Below are positions 8,445 through 16,505 of a DNA stretch of 64,000 nt, in pieces (position 1 is the first letter of the stretch; every line of letters begins with the position of its first letter). The notes below the pieces were generated by a model, which worked only from the letters and a program-made list of their open reading frames with translations, was not told where the DNA came from and did no database searches. The position numbers were made by a program, and so were the translations under genes. Source of the stretch: Oceanobacillus indicireducens (GTDB taxonomy: Bacteria > Bacillota > Bacilli > Bacillales > Amphibacillaceae); contig NZ_BMOS01000009.1 in assembly GCF_014647195.1 (NCBI RefSeq), forward strand, positions 62,001 through 126,000, in the 5' to 3' direction.

Positions 8445-9725
8445 TTATACCCAACCGCGGAACCTTGCTGCTTCGGCCATTTTACGGACCCCTATCATAT
8501 AAGCAGCTAGCCGCATATCAACTTGCCTCGTTTCGGAAAGATTATAAATGTTATTAAAAGAATCAATCATAATCTCATGTAGTTTTTGATCAATTTCTTC
8601 TTCAGACCAGTAATAACCTTGGTTATTCTGTACCCATTCGAAATAGGATACTGTTACTCCACCAGCCGAAGCAAGTACGTCAGGCACTAAAAGAATATCT
8701 CGATCGGTTAAAATTTTTGTCGCTTCAGCTGTTGTAGGCCCATTGGCAGCTTCGACAATAATACTCGCTTTAATATTATGTGCATTCTCCCGAGTGATTT
8801 GATTCTCTACTGCAGCAGGAATGATAATGTCACAGTCGAGTTCAAACAACTCTTTATTCGTAATTGTATTATCGAACAGGTTGGTCACCGTGCCGAAACT
8901 GTCTCTCCTGTCAAGAAGATAGTCAATATCAAGGCCATCAGGGTCGTGCAGCGCACCGTGTGCATCCGCAATTCCCACAATCTTTGCCCCTTGATCATAA
9001 AGGAATTTCGATAGATAACTACCCGCATTTCCAAACCCTTGAATGACGATACGGGCCCCTTCAATATCAATTCCGCGTTTTTTCGCAGCTTCGTTTAGTA
9101 CGATTGTAACCCCTTTTGCTGTAGCAGATTCTCTACCATGTGAACCACCAAGAACAATCGGCTTCCCGGTAATAAATCCGGGATTATTAAATTCATCAAT
9201 CTTACTGTACTCATCCATCATCCAGGCCATGATCTGTGAATTCGTGAATACGTCTGGTGCCGGAATATCTTTCGTCGGTCCAACGATTTGACTGACAGCA
9301 CGAACGTAACCACGACTAAGCGTTTCCAATTCACGGAAGGACATATGGCGCGGATCACAAATTATTCCACCCTTTGCTCCGCCATATGGTAAGTTGACAA
9401 TACCCGCTTTCAAACTCATCCAAATAGATAAGGCTTTTACTTCTTTTTCCGTTACGTCCGGATGGAACCTGATGCCACCTTTCGTCGGGCCTACAGCATC
9501 GTTATGCTGGGCGCGATATCCAGTGAACACTTTCACCTTGCCATCATCCATACGTACCGGAATGCGAACAGTCATCATACGAAGCGGGTCTTTTAATAAT
9601 TCATATACCTCATTGGAGTATCCCAACTTTTCCAAAGCCGTCATAATTACTGCTCTTGTTGAACTTAAAACATCTAGATTTTCATGATTTTCTTCGGTAG
9701 AATCTACTGCTTTATCGGCTACCAT
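8445..9725 (-). CDS. gudB: NAD-dependent glutamate dehydrogenase GudB
   Basis: Oxidatively deaminates glutamate to 2-oxoglutarate and ammonia. 426 residues (B. subtilis GudB 427). Substrate and catalytic lysines of the GDH family are visible at K82 (PTKGGIRFHP), K106 (MSLKAG) and K118 (GGAKGG), and the NAD domain carries GFGNAGS. The region EVKALSIWMSLKAG has no duplicated VKA triplet, so this copy has the active form rather than the cryptic 9-bp duplication of laboratory B. subtilis 168. ATG at 9723-9725 behind GGGGGT. A good vegetative promoter lies upstream and a terminator downstream, so it is a single-gene unit. Confidence 0.96.
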   Translation of the reverse strand: MVADKAVDSTEENHENLDVLSSTRAVIMTALEKLGYSNEVYELLKDPLRMMTVRIPVRMDDGKVKVFTGYRAQHNDAVGPTKGGIRFHPDVTEKEVKALSIWMSLKAGIVNLPYGGAKGGIICDPRHMSFRELETLSRGYVRAVSQIVGPTKDIPAPDVFTNSQIMAWMMDEYSKIDEFNNPGFITGKPIVLGGSHGRESATAKGVTIVLNEAAKKRGIDIEGARIVIQGFGNAGSYLSKFLYDQGAKIVGIADAHGALHDPDGLDIDYLLDRRDSFGTVTNLFDNTITNKELFELDCDIIIPAAVENQITRENAHNIKASIIVEAANGPTTAEATKILTDRDILLVPDVLASAGGVTVSYFEWVQNNQGYYWSEEEIDQKLHEIMIDSFNNIYNLSETRQVDMRLAAYMIGVRKMAEAARFRGWV

Positions 9726-9776
9726 GAAATTTACCCCCTAGAATACATATATTAATAAACCTTCTACTAAGAAGTT

Positions 9777-9804
9777 AGTATACACTTTCACTGTAAATAT
9801 GCAA
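9777..9804 (-). promoter_or_regulatory. Sigma-A promoter of gudB
   Basis: On the minus strand: TTGCAT (9799-9804), 16-base spacer, TATACT (9777-9782), about 50 bases before the gudB start. By sequence only. Confidence 0.6.
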
Positions 9805-9844
9805 TTAAAATACTATGGAACACTATATTATTTGTCAGATGAAA

Positions 9845-10426
9845 CTAGTTGTAAAAATGATTCATAATCTGTTTTACAGCCTGCTTTTCATAAATAATTT
9901 TCCCGTATTCCTTTAGACGATGGGAAGTAAGAATACTTGAATGAGAATACTCCGACATGATTGCAATGATGCTTTCTTTTTCAATCTCGGGAAGGGACTC
10001 TTCATCAAATAACATATAATAATGATCATCCAAATAATATACTTGCCCATCTTCTATTCCAAGTGGCGATAAATAGGATGCAACGTCGATTAAATCTTCA
10101 ATGTCCTCAAATAAAAATATTAATTCATGGCTTTCGTCAAGTGTCACTTTCATTTCAATAAAATCTTCGTCTTCATTTTCCATATCACTCATTTGCGTCA
10201 CGACTACATGCATACCTTGAGCCTGCATCATGAAAACTTGAACAAGCAGCATTCCATCAAGTTCTATATCTAATTCATCACTTGCATCATACATCATTTC
10301 ACTAAATAAACTCCGGACACTAGCTGCATCGTGCCATATTTCATCACTCGTGAAACCACGCTCAATTAAATCGTCAAAAGTCAAAAATATGGTGAACTGA
10401 TGACTGGATAGTCTTTCCACACGCAT
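9845..10426 (-). CDS. mecB: ClpC adaptor protein, MecA family (MecB/YpbH)
   Basis: 193 residues with the MecA architecture: N-terminal substrate-binding part beginning MRVERLSSHQFTIFLTFDDL, an acidic middle (about 60-105) and a C-terminal ClpC-binding domain (110-193; YLDDHYYMLF). MecA/MecB adaptors deliver substrates to the ClpCP protease and trigger ClpC assembly. The position between gudB and the ypb cluster matches B. subtilis ypbH (mecB) rather than mecA, which lies near spx elsewhere. ATG with GGGGGA upstream. Confidence 0.9.
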   Translation of the reverse strand: MRVERLSSHQFTIFLTFDDLIERGFTSDEIWHDAASVRSLFSEMMYDASDELDIELDGMLLVQVFMMQAQGMHVVVTQMSDMENEDEDFIEMKVTLDESHELIFLFEDIEDLIDVASYLSPLGIEDGQVYYLDDHYYMLFDEESLPEIEKESIIAIMSEYSHSSILTSHRLKEYGKIIYEKQAVKQIMNHFYN

Positions 10427-10565
10427 ACAGTATCCCCCTTAAAAAATATTACTTAACAACAAAGACAACGGTCTATACATGCAGATGAAACATTGGATGT
10501 ATACAATACTATATGCAATTAATCAATTTTTAGGTAGTAAGCTAATCCGTAAAGTCTGTTCCTTA

Positions 10566-10880
10566 TTAGAGTTTATGCAACAGAGTCGTAATTTCATCCT
10601 GCCAGACATAAATTGCCGTTCCCAATCCCGCTATAACAATAATCACCGTAAAAAGAAATCGCAAGAGTGGCTTGCTTAACTTAATTTTAGTCCGTTTATT
10701 TTTCGTATGTACCTCTTTTCTCGGAGGTAAATTCAAAACATCAATCTCATTTATGGTTTGATCAGCGAACAATTCTTCATCATTTTCATTTCCTTCTTCA
10801 ATATCCTGAAAAAGGGTCCTCAACTCATTCGCTTGATCTTCCTCTTTATATTCAAGCTGCGTACTCAACTTAGAAAGCAC
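10566..10880 (-). CDS. Small single-pass membrane protein at the ypbE position, no LysM domain
   Basis: 104 residues: an acidic N-terminal cytosolic part (1-50), a basic stretch LPPRKEVHTKNKRTKIK (about 54-70), one membrane segment (about 74-91) and a short outside tail of about 13 residues. The LPPRxEVH plus basic-stretch plus membrane-helix layout and the position after ypbD recall B. subtilis YpbE, but YpbE has a long external part with a LysM peptidoglycan-binding domain that is absent here. It starts one base after the ypbD stop and is the last gene of ypbB-recQ-ypbD-this. Function unknown; the YpbE relation is inference. Confidence 0.7.
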   Translation of the reverse strand: MLSKLSTQLEYKEEDQANELRTLFQDIEEGNENDEELFADQTINEIDVLNLPPRKEVHTKNKRTKIKLSKPLLRFLFTVIIVIAGLGTAIYVWQDEITTLLHKL

Positions 10881-10881
10881 C

Positions 10882-11448
10882 TCACTTTTTGAAGCGAATA
10901 AATAATCCTAAAAGAAAGTCTACTATAAAATGAAGTGTAATAGTAACAAAAAGATTTTCCGTTATTAGAAAGAGGTAACCTATTAAAAGACTGATCACCA
11001 ATATGGATATGAATAATACCGGTTTCCTTAAATAACGGAGATGAACGAGTGCAAATAATATACTTGCAGGTATATATCCGATTGTACTTTGGATCACACC
11101 GCGGAATAGTAGTTCCTCTGAAATTGCTACTAGTAAAGCTATACCAAAAATAAAAGAAATGGATCTGTTTCTAAAAATCCTTTCATTTATTCCGCCATCA
11201 TCAACTGCAGATTCAGGCAGCAATCTAATTAATAGCAAGTCCATCCCGACGATGAATATAGCAGGTAGAACACCAAAGTAAATAACTTCCTGTGTGTCCC
11301 AAACAAATAAAGTTGTCCAATCACGAAATCGATCAAATAAAAACAAGCTTAACAAGAGAGCAATTCCAAGAAATATCCCTTGGGAAAACAATAGATTAAT
11401 TTTTAGTTCCCGATCTGATAATTGTTTGATTAATTCACTTTGCTTCAT
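10882..11448 (-). CDS. ypbD: CPBP-family intramembrane metalloprotease YpbD
   Basis: 188 residues, several membrane helices, with the three CPBP (CAAX protease/bacteriocin-processing) motifs: EExxxR at E111-E112-R116 (SEELLFRG), H136 (FALVHLRYL) and HxxxD at H173-D177 (TLHFIVDF). Substrate unknown. An open frame runs 61 codons further upstream inside recQ, but the ATG at 11446-11448 has GGAG eight bases upstream and gives a normal start MKQSELIKQL, so the longer form is rejected. Overlaps the recQ stop by 14 bases, showing translational coupling. Confidence 0.88.
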   Translation of the reverse strand: MKQSELIKQLSDRELKINLLFSQGIFLGIALLLSLFLFDRFRDWTTLFVWDTQEVIYFGVLPAIFIVGMDLLLIRLLPESAVDDGGINERIFRNRSISFIFGIALLVAISEELLFRGVIQSTIGYIPASILFALVHLRYLRKPVLFISILVISLLIGYLFLITENLFVTITLHFIVDFLLGLFIRFKK

Positions 11449-12985
11449 GTTCTGCTCCAAGTAGTAGCTTTCGAAGTTTTCCCCTCCAATCGGTATCTTT
11501 CTGTAGACTAGGGGGTAACGCTTGAGCTTCCCATTGTTCAAGATCGATCCCACAGTTACTGCAGCACTCAAAGATTGGCGGATCATAACCCGATTGAAAC
11601 TTTTTATACAACTGCTTCCGTAAGCAATCATCTGACTCAGCCCAACGAATCATCTCTTGCAACTCTTCCATTTTATACAGACTTCGTGATTGGATCCACT
11701 TGACAAGATGCTCATATACATTACGCCAATGCTCAGCTTGATAGACAACTTTCTTACCATTAATCATACCATGTTTTTCAAAATGAAACCGTAAAAATCT
11801 CCATTTTATTTCACTGATTTGAAAGAGTTCATTTAAATCATGCAGCGTTTCTTTCGTCAGTTCAATTCCTTGTTCACTCAACACTTTTAACTGTTGCATA
11901 ATCATCCGGATTTCACCGGATTCTGGTAATTCATTTTCAATAATACTCTTTGGAATTGCGGCATCATAACGCCCATAGAGTAATAAACAAATACTTGGTT
12001 TTCCGTCTCGGCCTGCCCTTCCGACCTCTTGAATATATGCTTCCATTTGCGACGGAATATGATAATGAATAATTAAACGGATATTCTGCTTATTAATTCC
12101 CATTCCAAATGCACTTGTACAGCAAATTACATCAATTTGATTATTCATGAACTGTTGTTGAATCTGGATTCTATCGATTGGCTCTACGCCACCATGATAG
12201 AAAGCAACTTGAAGTTCAGGTAATTTCTCTGTTAAAATACGTGCAAGATTTTCAGCTTGGATTCTGCTCGAGAAATAAATTAAAGCAGGTCCATAATGTT
12301 TATTGAGGTATATAGTTAATAATTCAAGCTTCTCTTGATCAGAAGTTACATCTTGAATCGCAAATGTTAAATTGTTCCGATCCATTGGATAGACCCGCTT
12401 CACCATTCGGGGTCGGTCCAAGCTTTTAATAATATCCGCCTGAACAGCAGGGGTTGCTGTTGCACTTAATGCCAGCACTGGTGGATGATGCAAATTTTCA
12501 ATTACCTTGCCAAGTTTTAAATAATCCGGACGGAAATCATGTCCCCATTGGGAAATACAATGGGCTTCATCGATAACGAATAAACTAATTTTAAGTTGCG
12601 ACAATCGCTTGAGTAGCTGCGGCTGCTGCAATAATTCTGGAGAGATATAAAGTAATTTATAATGATGCAACTGTTCCATTACCATCTGTCTTTCGGAATA
12701 GGTGACAAAGCTATTTAACGCAACAACTCTTTTAAAGTTTTTAGCTTTCAATTCTTTTACCTGGTCGATCATCAAAGATATTAAAGGTGAAACGACAACG
12801 GTCAGACCATCCAATAACAGGGATGGCAGCTGATAACAAATCGACTTTCCAGAGCCGGTCGGTAAAATGCCAAGCACGCTTTTACCTTGCAGTACATCGG
12901 AAATAATTTCTCGTTGCCCTAGGCGGAACGAATGATATTGAAAATGTTTCTGTAATTCATTTTCCAAATGAAGGGTTTCACCCAT
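11435..12985 (-). CDS. recS: RecQ-family ATP-dependent DNA helicase (RecS/YpbC)
   Basis: 516-residue superfamily 2 helicase. Walker A is LPTGSGKS (41-48), the DEAH box D139-H142 is followed by the RecQ-specific CISQWGHDFRPDY, and motif VI reads QEVGRAGRDG. A C-terminal cysteine cluster (CLRKQ ... CCSNCG) marks the zinc-binding RQC subdomain; there is no HRDC domain, so it is the short RecS type rather than full-length RecQ. It unwinds 3'-tailed DNA in replication-fork repair. The ATG overlaps the ypbB stop by 8 bases and its ribosome site GGGAGGAAG lies inside ypbB. Confidence 0.93.
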   Translation of the reverse strand: MGETLHLENELQKHFQYHSFRLGQREIISDVLQGKSVLGILPTGSGKSICYQLPSLLLDGLTVVVSPLISLMIDQVKELKAKNFKRVVALNSFVTYSERQMVMEQLHHYKLLYISPELLQQPQLLKRLSQLKISLFVIDEAHCISQWGHDFRPDYLKLGKVIENLHHPPVLALSATATPAVQADIIKSLDRPRMVKRVYPMDRNNLTFAIQDVTSDQEKLELLTIYLNKHYGPALIYFSSRIQAENLARILTEKLPELQVAFYHGGVEPIDRIQIQQQFMNNQIDVICCTSAFGMGINKQNIRLIIHYHIPSQMEAYIQEVGRAGRDGKPSICLLLYGRYDAAIPKSIIENELPESGEIRMIMQQLKVLSEQGIELTKETLHDLNELFQISEIKWRFLRFHFEKHGMINGKKVVYQAEHWRNVYEHLVKWIQSRSLYKMEELQEMIRWAESDDCLRKQLYKKFQSGYDPPIFECCSNCGIDLEQWEAQALPPSLQKDTDWRGKLRKLLLGAEHEAK

Positions 12986-14060
12986 GTCGACTTCCTCCCT
13001 CCCTCAATTTGTGATGAAAGACGAGCATTAAGCGTATTTGGAAAAAACTTATCTCTGGGTGGACATTTTCTTTAATCGTCTTCAATTTAAATGAATTCGT
13101 TTCTTGAATCGCTTGTAAAATTTCCTTCGTGTCTCTTTCCGATACATAATCCGAAAAGGGGAAAGCAGGATCATACAGTGCGATTTCAGCTAAATGATCG
13201 TAAATTGTATTAATTTTTAAGCTCCGTATGCGAGAAATCTCTTCAGGAGTAAGTCCTTGCTTGAACAAATCATATGTCTTCCCTGGTGAGCCGACTAATT
13301 TTACTGTCTGGCCAAGATCAGCAACTAGCGGGTATAGAGCGCTGTAGTCTGATTGACTTATTTCAATCTTTTGCAACAACATATGTATCATACCGACCAA
13401 GAGCAAGCGGATATCAGCTGCTTCTCTGTTATACTGGATCGCAAGTTGATCGAGACTTTTCCCGTAATGATTATATCCTGAAAATCGGTCAATGAATATT
13501 TGAGCTTCCTCTTCGGGAAAAGCAGCCAGTAACTGAACAAGTTCATCATATAATTCTTCCAAGTAACTTCTCTCATTTTCTTTAATCTGCTTATAAAATT
13601 GTCGTACAAACCGTTCAGTAGCCGGCTGATGAATAACGGGAATAAACGAGAAATTACTTTCGTTCGTATTACTTAATGTTTGAACGAGTAATAGTAATCT
13701 ATTATAAAATACGTCGGCTTTATCAAAATACAGAAACCCCTGAAAATAGTGAAAGGGAATTCTGCTCTGGTGAGCGGCAAGCCACGTTTCTCCCTCAGGT
13801 AAACAGCGTACTGCTTGGCGTCCCTTTTCTTCAACAGTTTCTTCCAAGAAACCTGCTTGAATTAATGCAGTTATTTTCTCATCAAAGATTTGCTTCCTCA
13901 GCCCTCTATAAATTCCAAAGAATGCCTGGTTGGAGAAAATATGGGCATCTTGAAGGGTCTGGATGCTCCTGCTGCCTGTTAGTAAATGATAAATGCTTGA
14001 TGTACTCCGCTCTTGTTTAATTTGTTTTGCTGCTGTTAAGAGTATACCGTTAAAAATCAA
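12978..14060 (-). CDS. ypbB: Helix-turn-helix protein YpbB, RecS partner gene
   Basis: 360 residues (B. subtilis YpbB about 352). The N-terminal part starts with a conserved segment RSTSSIYHLLTGSRSIQTLQ, and the C-terminal third contains a helicase-associated HTH-like repeat (about 265-300; FKQGLTPEEISRIRSLKINT). Start codon is TTG at 14058-14060, chosen because it aligns with the family N terminus; the upstream GGATGTGAG is a weak ribosome site. It always precedes recS in Bacillaceae and overlaps it here, so it is presumed to act with the helicase, but its biochemical role is not known. Divergent from fer. Confidence 0.85.
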   Translation of the reverse strand: MIFNGILLTAAKQIKQERSTSSIYHLLTGSRSIQTLQDAHIFSNQAFFGIYRGLRKQIFDEKITALIQAGFLEETVEEKGRQAVRCLPEGETWLAAHQSRIPFHYFQGFLYFDKADVFYNRLLLLVQTLSNTNESNFSFIPVIHQPATERFVRQFYKQIKENERSYLEELYDELVQLLAAFPEEEAQIFIDRFSGYNHYGKSLDQLAIQYNREAADIRLLLVGMIHMLLQKIEISQSDYSALYPLVADLGQTVKLVGSPGKTYDLFKQGLTPEEISRIRSLKINTIYDHLAEIALYDPAFPFSDYVSERDTKEILQAIQETNSFKLKTIKENVHPEISFFQIRLMLVFHHKLREGGSRHG

Positions 14061-14089
14061 TTATCTCACATCCATTCCTAATCATCTAA

Positions 14090-14118
14090 TTGAAATTATT
14101 CGTGACTAGTTTTACAAT
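14090..14118 (+). promoter_or_regulatory. Sigma-A promoter of ferredoxin gene
   Basis: TTGAAA (14090-14095), 17-base spacer, TACAAT (14113-14118). A transcript from about 14125 would have a leader near 20 bases. Confidence 0.7.
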
Positions 14119-14145
14119 AAGGAGTGTTTAATGGGGGTAAAATAA

Positions 14146-14376
14146 ATGTATGTTATCGTGAATCAGGATACTTGTATCGCTTGTGGAAATTGCGGGGCTA
14201 ATGCACCGAAGTTATTTGGATATAATGAGGAAGGGTTGTCTTTTGTTAAAATTGATGGCAATACAGGGACGAAAAAGGTAAAAAGAAGATTAAGAAACGA
14301 CCTTCTATATGCTTATGAAGCTTGTCCATCTATGTCTATTCATATTAGCAAAAAGCCATTTCAAACGGACAAGTAA
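14146..14376 (+). CDS. fer: Ferredoxin, single [4Fe-4S] cluster
   Basis: 76 residues with ligand cysteines C10, C13, C16 (CIACGNC) and C60 (ACP), the single-cluster arrangement of B. subtilis Fer (82 residues). Small cytosolic electron carrier; in Bacillus it is a donor to cytochrome P450 and desaturase-type enzymes. Its own promoter and a strong shared terminator make it monocistronic. A four-codon mini-frame (ATG GGG GTA AAA TAA, 14131-14145) with its own GGAG sits immediately upstream and in frame with the true ATG, so initiation could be coupled; the G-run of that mini-frame can also serve as ribosome site. Confidence 0.95.
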   Translation: MYVIVNQDTCIACGNCGANAPKLFGYNEEGLSFVKIDGNTGTKKVKRRLRNDLLYAYEACPSMSIHISKKPFQTDK

Positions 14377-14443
14377 TAGATGTTACCCAAGTCATATTAT
14401 AGTAAAATTTAAAGTAACAGCCAAGTGTTTCACTAAAACTATT

Positions 14444-14481
14444 GAAAACTGCGAGAATCAGTTAAAATTCTCGCAGTTTTC
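14444..14481. terminator. Bidirectional terminator between fer and rsiX
   Basis: Perfect 15-bp stem GAAAACTGCGAGAAT / ATTCTCGCAGTTTTC, 8-base loop, with T tracts on both strands. It overlaps the last bases of rsiX. Confidence 0.9.
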
Positions 14482-15604
14482 ATTTAATATCAGCGATTAT
14501 ATTTACAGCGGTTGGAACAGGTAGCGGTGAATTGAAGTTATAGCCTTCTAATTGATTGAACGGGAGTTGGTCAAACTGGACTTCGGTATATCCAAAGCTT
14601 TTTGCTGTTAGTAATATTGCTTCAACCATTTGAATCGTTACATCTGCTTCTTGAATAGATTCTTGTACGAACTCCACTATAACTGTTTCCCCGGCTTCTT
14701 TCACAGTGAATTCAATATCTGCATCCATCACCGGTTTAATTTGACTATCGGAGTACGACTGTTTTAGTGCATGTAATGCCTCTTCAACTGTCGAATCATT
14801 GTCCAGAGGAACAATGATATAGTTACCACCATACAAAAAATAGCTTTCCCGCTGCTTAGCGTACGTAGATAAGTCAATTGTTTGCGTCGTTTCGCTCGCG
14901 TCATTTACAAACGTTACCTCTTCAATACCATATGGAAGGAACATTTCGCCCAATAATTGTGGTAGTAATTCATTCGAATTCGAATCCTCAAGTAACTCGT
15001 TCTGCATAGTTAGGACGACTTGCTTCGTGTCGAGATCGATTGAAAACTCTGCACCCTCCAATATATAATGATCTGGTAAAAGGTCGAAAGCATTTAATAT
15101 TTCATCCAACTGTGCGTAATAACTCTCCATGTCTGCTTCTTCTGGTACAAGAAAGGTTAACGGAATAACATACTCCCCTGTTGCATTATAAGTTGCAAAG
15201 TGAATGACTTCCCTGTCTGACGGTACATCGGTAAGTACCCCGCCACTAATAAGAGATATCTCCATTAGTCCCTCCCGCTCGAATGTTTCCGTACTTTCCA
15301 TATTATCGTCGGAAGTATGGGACGATTCCTCTTCTATTCCGAAAATTGCACGTTCATCGGTTGCATCTGTTTCCATTGTTGTTTGTTCCGTTATGTTATG
15401 ATTGACAACAAAAGGTAAGCCCAGAAGCAGAAGGAAGATCGAAAGAGCAGCAACATAAGGAATAAATCTCTTGCTCTTTCTTTGAGATTTTCCCTTGAAC
15501 TGCAAAGTCAATTTTTCATATATTTCCTGTTGGGGGCGCTTGTCCTTATGCTGGGGCAGATTTTCCAATAGTTTAATTATCTTCTCATCATCTCGGTTAG
15601 TCAC
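14480..15604 (-). CDS. rsiX: Anti-sigma factor RsiX-like, single-pass membrane protein
   Basis: 374 residues: N-terminal cytosolic anti-sigma part (1-47) whose KLLENLPQHKDKRPQQEIYEKL strongly recalls B. subtilis RsiX, one membrane segment (about 48-66) and a large extracytoplasmic domain. Holds SigX inactive at the membrane. The start is GTG at 15602-15604, preceded by GGGGGAG; the frame also permits an ATG at 15634, but that would push 10 extra residues into the end of sigX. The GTG overlaps the sigX stop, which indicates translational coupling and 1:1 synthesis. Terminated by the hairpin at 14444-14481. Confidence 0.88.
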   Translation of the reverse strand: MTNRDDEKIIKLLENLPQHKDKRPQQEIYEKLTLQFKGKSQRKSKRFIPYVAALSIFLLLLGLPFVVNHNITEQTTMETDATDERAIFGIEEESSHTSDDNMESTETFEREGLMEISLISGGVLTDVPSDREVIHFATYNATGEYVIPLTFLVPEEADMESYYAQLDEILNAFDLLPDHYILEGAEFSIDLDTKQVVLTMQNELLEDSNSNELLPQLLGEMFLPYGIEEVTFVNDASETTQTIDLSTYAKQRESYFLYGGNYIIVPLDNDSTVEEALHALKQSYSDSQIKPVMDADIEFTVKEAGETVIVEFVQESIQEADVTIQMVEAILLTAKSFGYTEVQFDQLPFNQLEGYNFNSPLPVPTAVNIIADIK

Positions 15605-16133
15605 CCGACTCTCCCCCTTTCTTCTCTTTCGCAAACAAATTCTTCAACTTCTTTATTGCACGGTGCTGCAAGGTTTTCACATTGCTTACTGTCATATTCA
15701 GTATCTCTGCCGTTTCTTTCAGGCTATGCCCTTGTATGTAACGGAGAACAACTACTTGTTTCTGATTAATACTGCACTTATCTAGAAGGCGATACAATAC
15801 TTGCATATCCTCCTGTTGGATAACGACTTCATCTGGAGCGGCCTCTGTCGTAGGGATGAATTCCGTCCATTCACCAAGATCGACTGTTTCGTTTGTATGT
15901 TTTTTCTTTCTTTTTTGCTTACGGAAGTGATCAAATACGGCATGTCTAGCTATCGAGAAAGCCCATGTTTTTTCACTGCTGTCTCCACGAAAGCGGTCAT
16001 AGGATTTAATAATACGAATATATACTTCTTGAACGATATCTTCTGCCACAGTTCTGTCTTTAACCATATAGAAGACATAATTATAAATGTCCTGATGATA
16101 CGTCTCATAAAAATGATTAAACAGAGCTTTCAT
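15597..16133 (-). CDS. sigX: ECF sigma factor SigX
   Basis: 178 residues with the two ECF domains: sigma-2 (about 10-75; YNYVFYMVKDRTVAEDIVQEVYI is the -10 contacting part) and sigma-4 (about 125-172; QGHSLKETAEILNMTVSNVKTLQHRA is the -35 HTH). Neighbourhood next to resE and a downstream RsiX-like anti-sigma match B. subtilis sigX, which controls cell-envelope charge genes (dlt, pssA). A consensus-type ECF promoter lies 23 bases upstream, so autoregulation is likely. ATG with GGGGGAAG upstream. Confidence 0.9.
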   Translation of the reverse strand: MKALFNHFYETYHQDIYNYVFYMVKDRTVAEDIVQEVYIRIIKSYDRFRGDSSEKTWAFSIARHAVFDHFRKQKRKKKHTNETVDLGEWTEFIPTTEAAPDEVVIQQEDMQVLYRLLDKCSINQKQVVVLRYIQGHSLKETAEILNMTVSNVKTLQHRAIKKLKNLFAKEKKGGESGD

Positions 16134-16155
16134 CTGCTTCCCCCATTCCTCCTAT

Positions 16156-16184
16156 TAGACGTCATTCCAATCAAAAACGTTTCA
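16156..16184 (-). promoter_or_regulatory. ECF-type (sigma-X/sigma-W class) promoter of sigX
   Basis: Minus strand: TGAAAC (16179-16184), 17-base spacer, CGTCTA (16156-16161). The AAC/CGTC pattern is the hallmark of ECF promoters. Expected start near 16149 leaves a leader of about 16 bases before the sigX ATG. Confidence 0.75.
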
Positions 16185-16321
16185 CATTCATTTAGCGTAT
16201 GTGTTTTGCTCATTCACTAATTTTAGGGTTCTAATCGACGTTCAGTTGCCCGGCGGAAAGCGAGAGGTGCCTGGACTGCGGACCTTCAGAAGTAAGTTGC
16301 ACATACTACGCTGAATGAGAG
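16185..16321. repeat. Repeat family R1, copy A (137 bp internal-deletion derivative)
   Basis: Ends are imperfect inverted repeats (left TTCATTTAGCGTATGT; right ACTACGCTGAATGAGAG). It has the two outer ends of the roughly 440-bp copies C and D, in the same orientation. The body is missing between GTTGCCCGGCGG and AAAGCGAGAGGTG, where the full copies have GCGG at both deletion edges. It abuts the -35 element of the sigX promoter. Confidence 0.85.
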
Positions 16322-16452
16322 TGATTAGTAGTTCTTTTTGAAAAAGCCTTTTATATTAAAATAAGGGTGTCTTGGGATGATTTGCTTTCTTTTTTAAGGT
16401 GTGAAGTCTAAATACTTTAGCGATGAAACTTGTATGTTCTAATTATAGATCA

Positions 16453-16494
16453 TAAAAAAGGTTGGAACAAAACTTTGATGTTATGTTCCAACCT
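16453..16494 (-). terminator. Terminator of the resDE-lipoprotein unit
   Basis: 11-bp perfect stem AGGTTGGAACA / TGTTCCAACCT, followed on the minus strand by TTTTTT; 12 bases beyond the lipoprotein stop. Confidence 0.9.
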
Positions 16495-16505
16495 AATCTT
16501 GCCTT

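Larger units (their letters stand above)
16134..16505. other. 372-base intergenic region sigX/lipoprotein
   Basis: Contains the ECF promoter of sigX (16156-16184), short repeat copy A (16185-16321), the res operon terminator (16453-16494) and about 130 bases of A/T-rich DNA with no credible frame. Confidence 0.8.

Noticed and set aside
8445-9725. Possible cryptic gudB with a 9-bp duplication
   Set aside because: The VKA triplet is not duplicated in EVKALSIWMSLKAG; the gene encodes the active form.
11449-11631. An N-terminal extension of ypbD by 61 codons inside recQ
   Set aside because: The extension overlaps recQ in another frame, has no ribosome site and does not look like a membrane protein start; the ATG at 11448 has GGAG at good distance.
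15801-16220. A 139-codon plus-strand frame across sigX and its promoter
   Set aside because: Antisense to sigX; no ribosome site or family motif.
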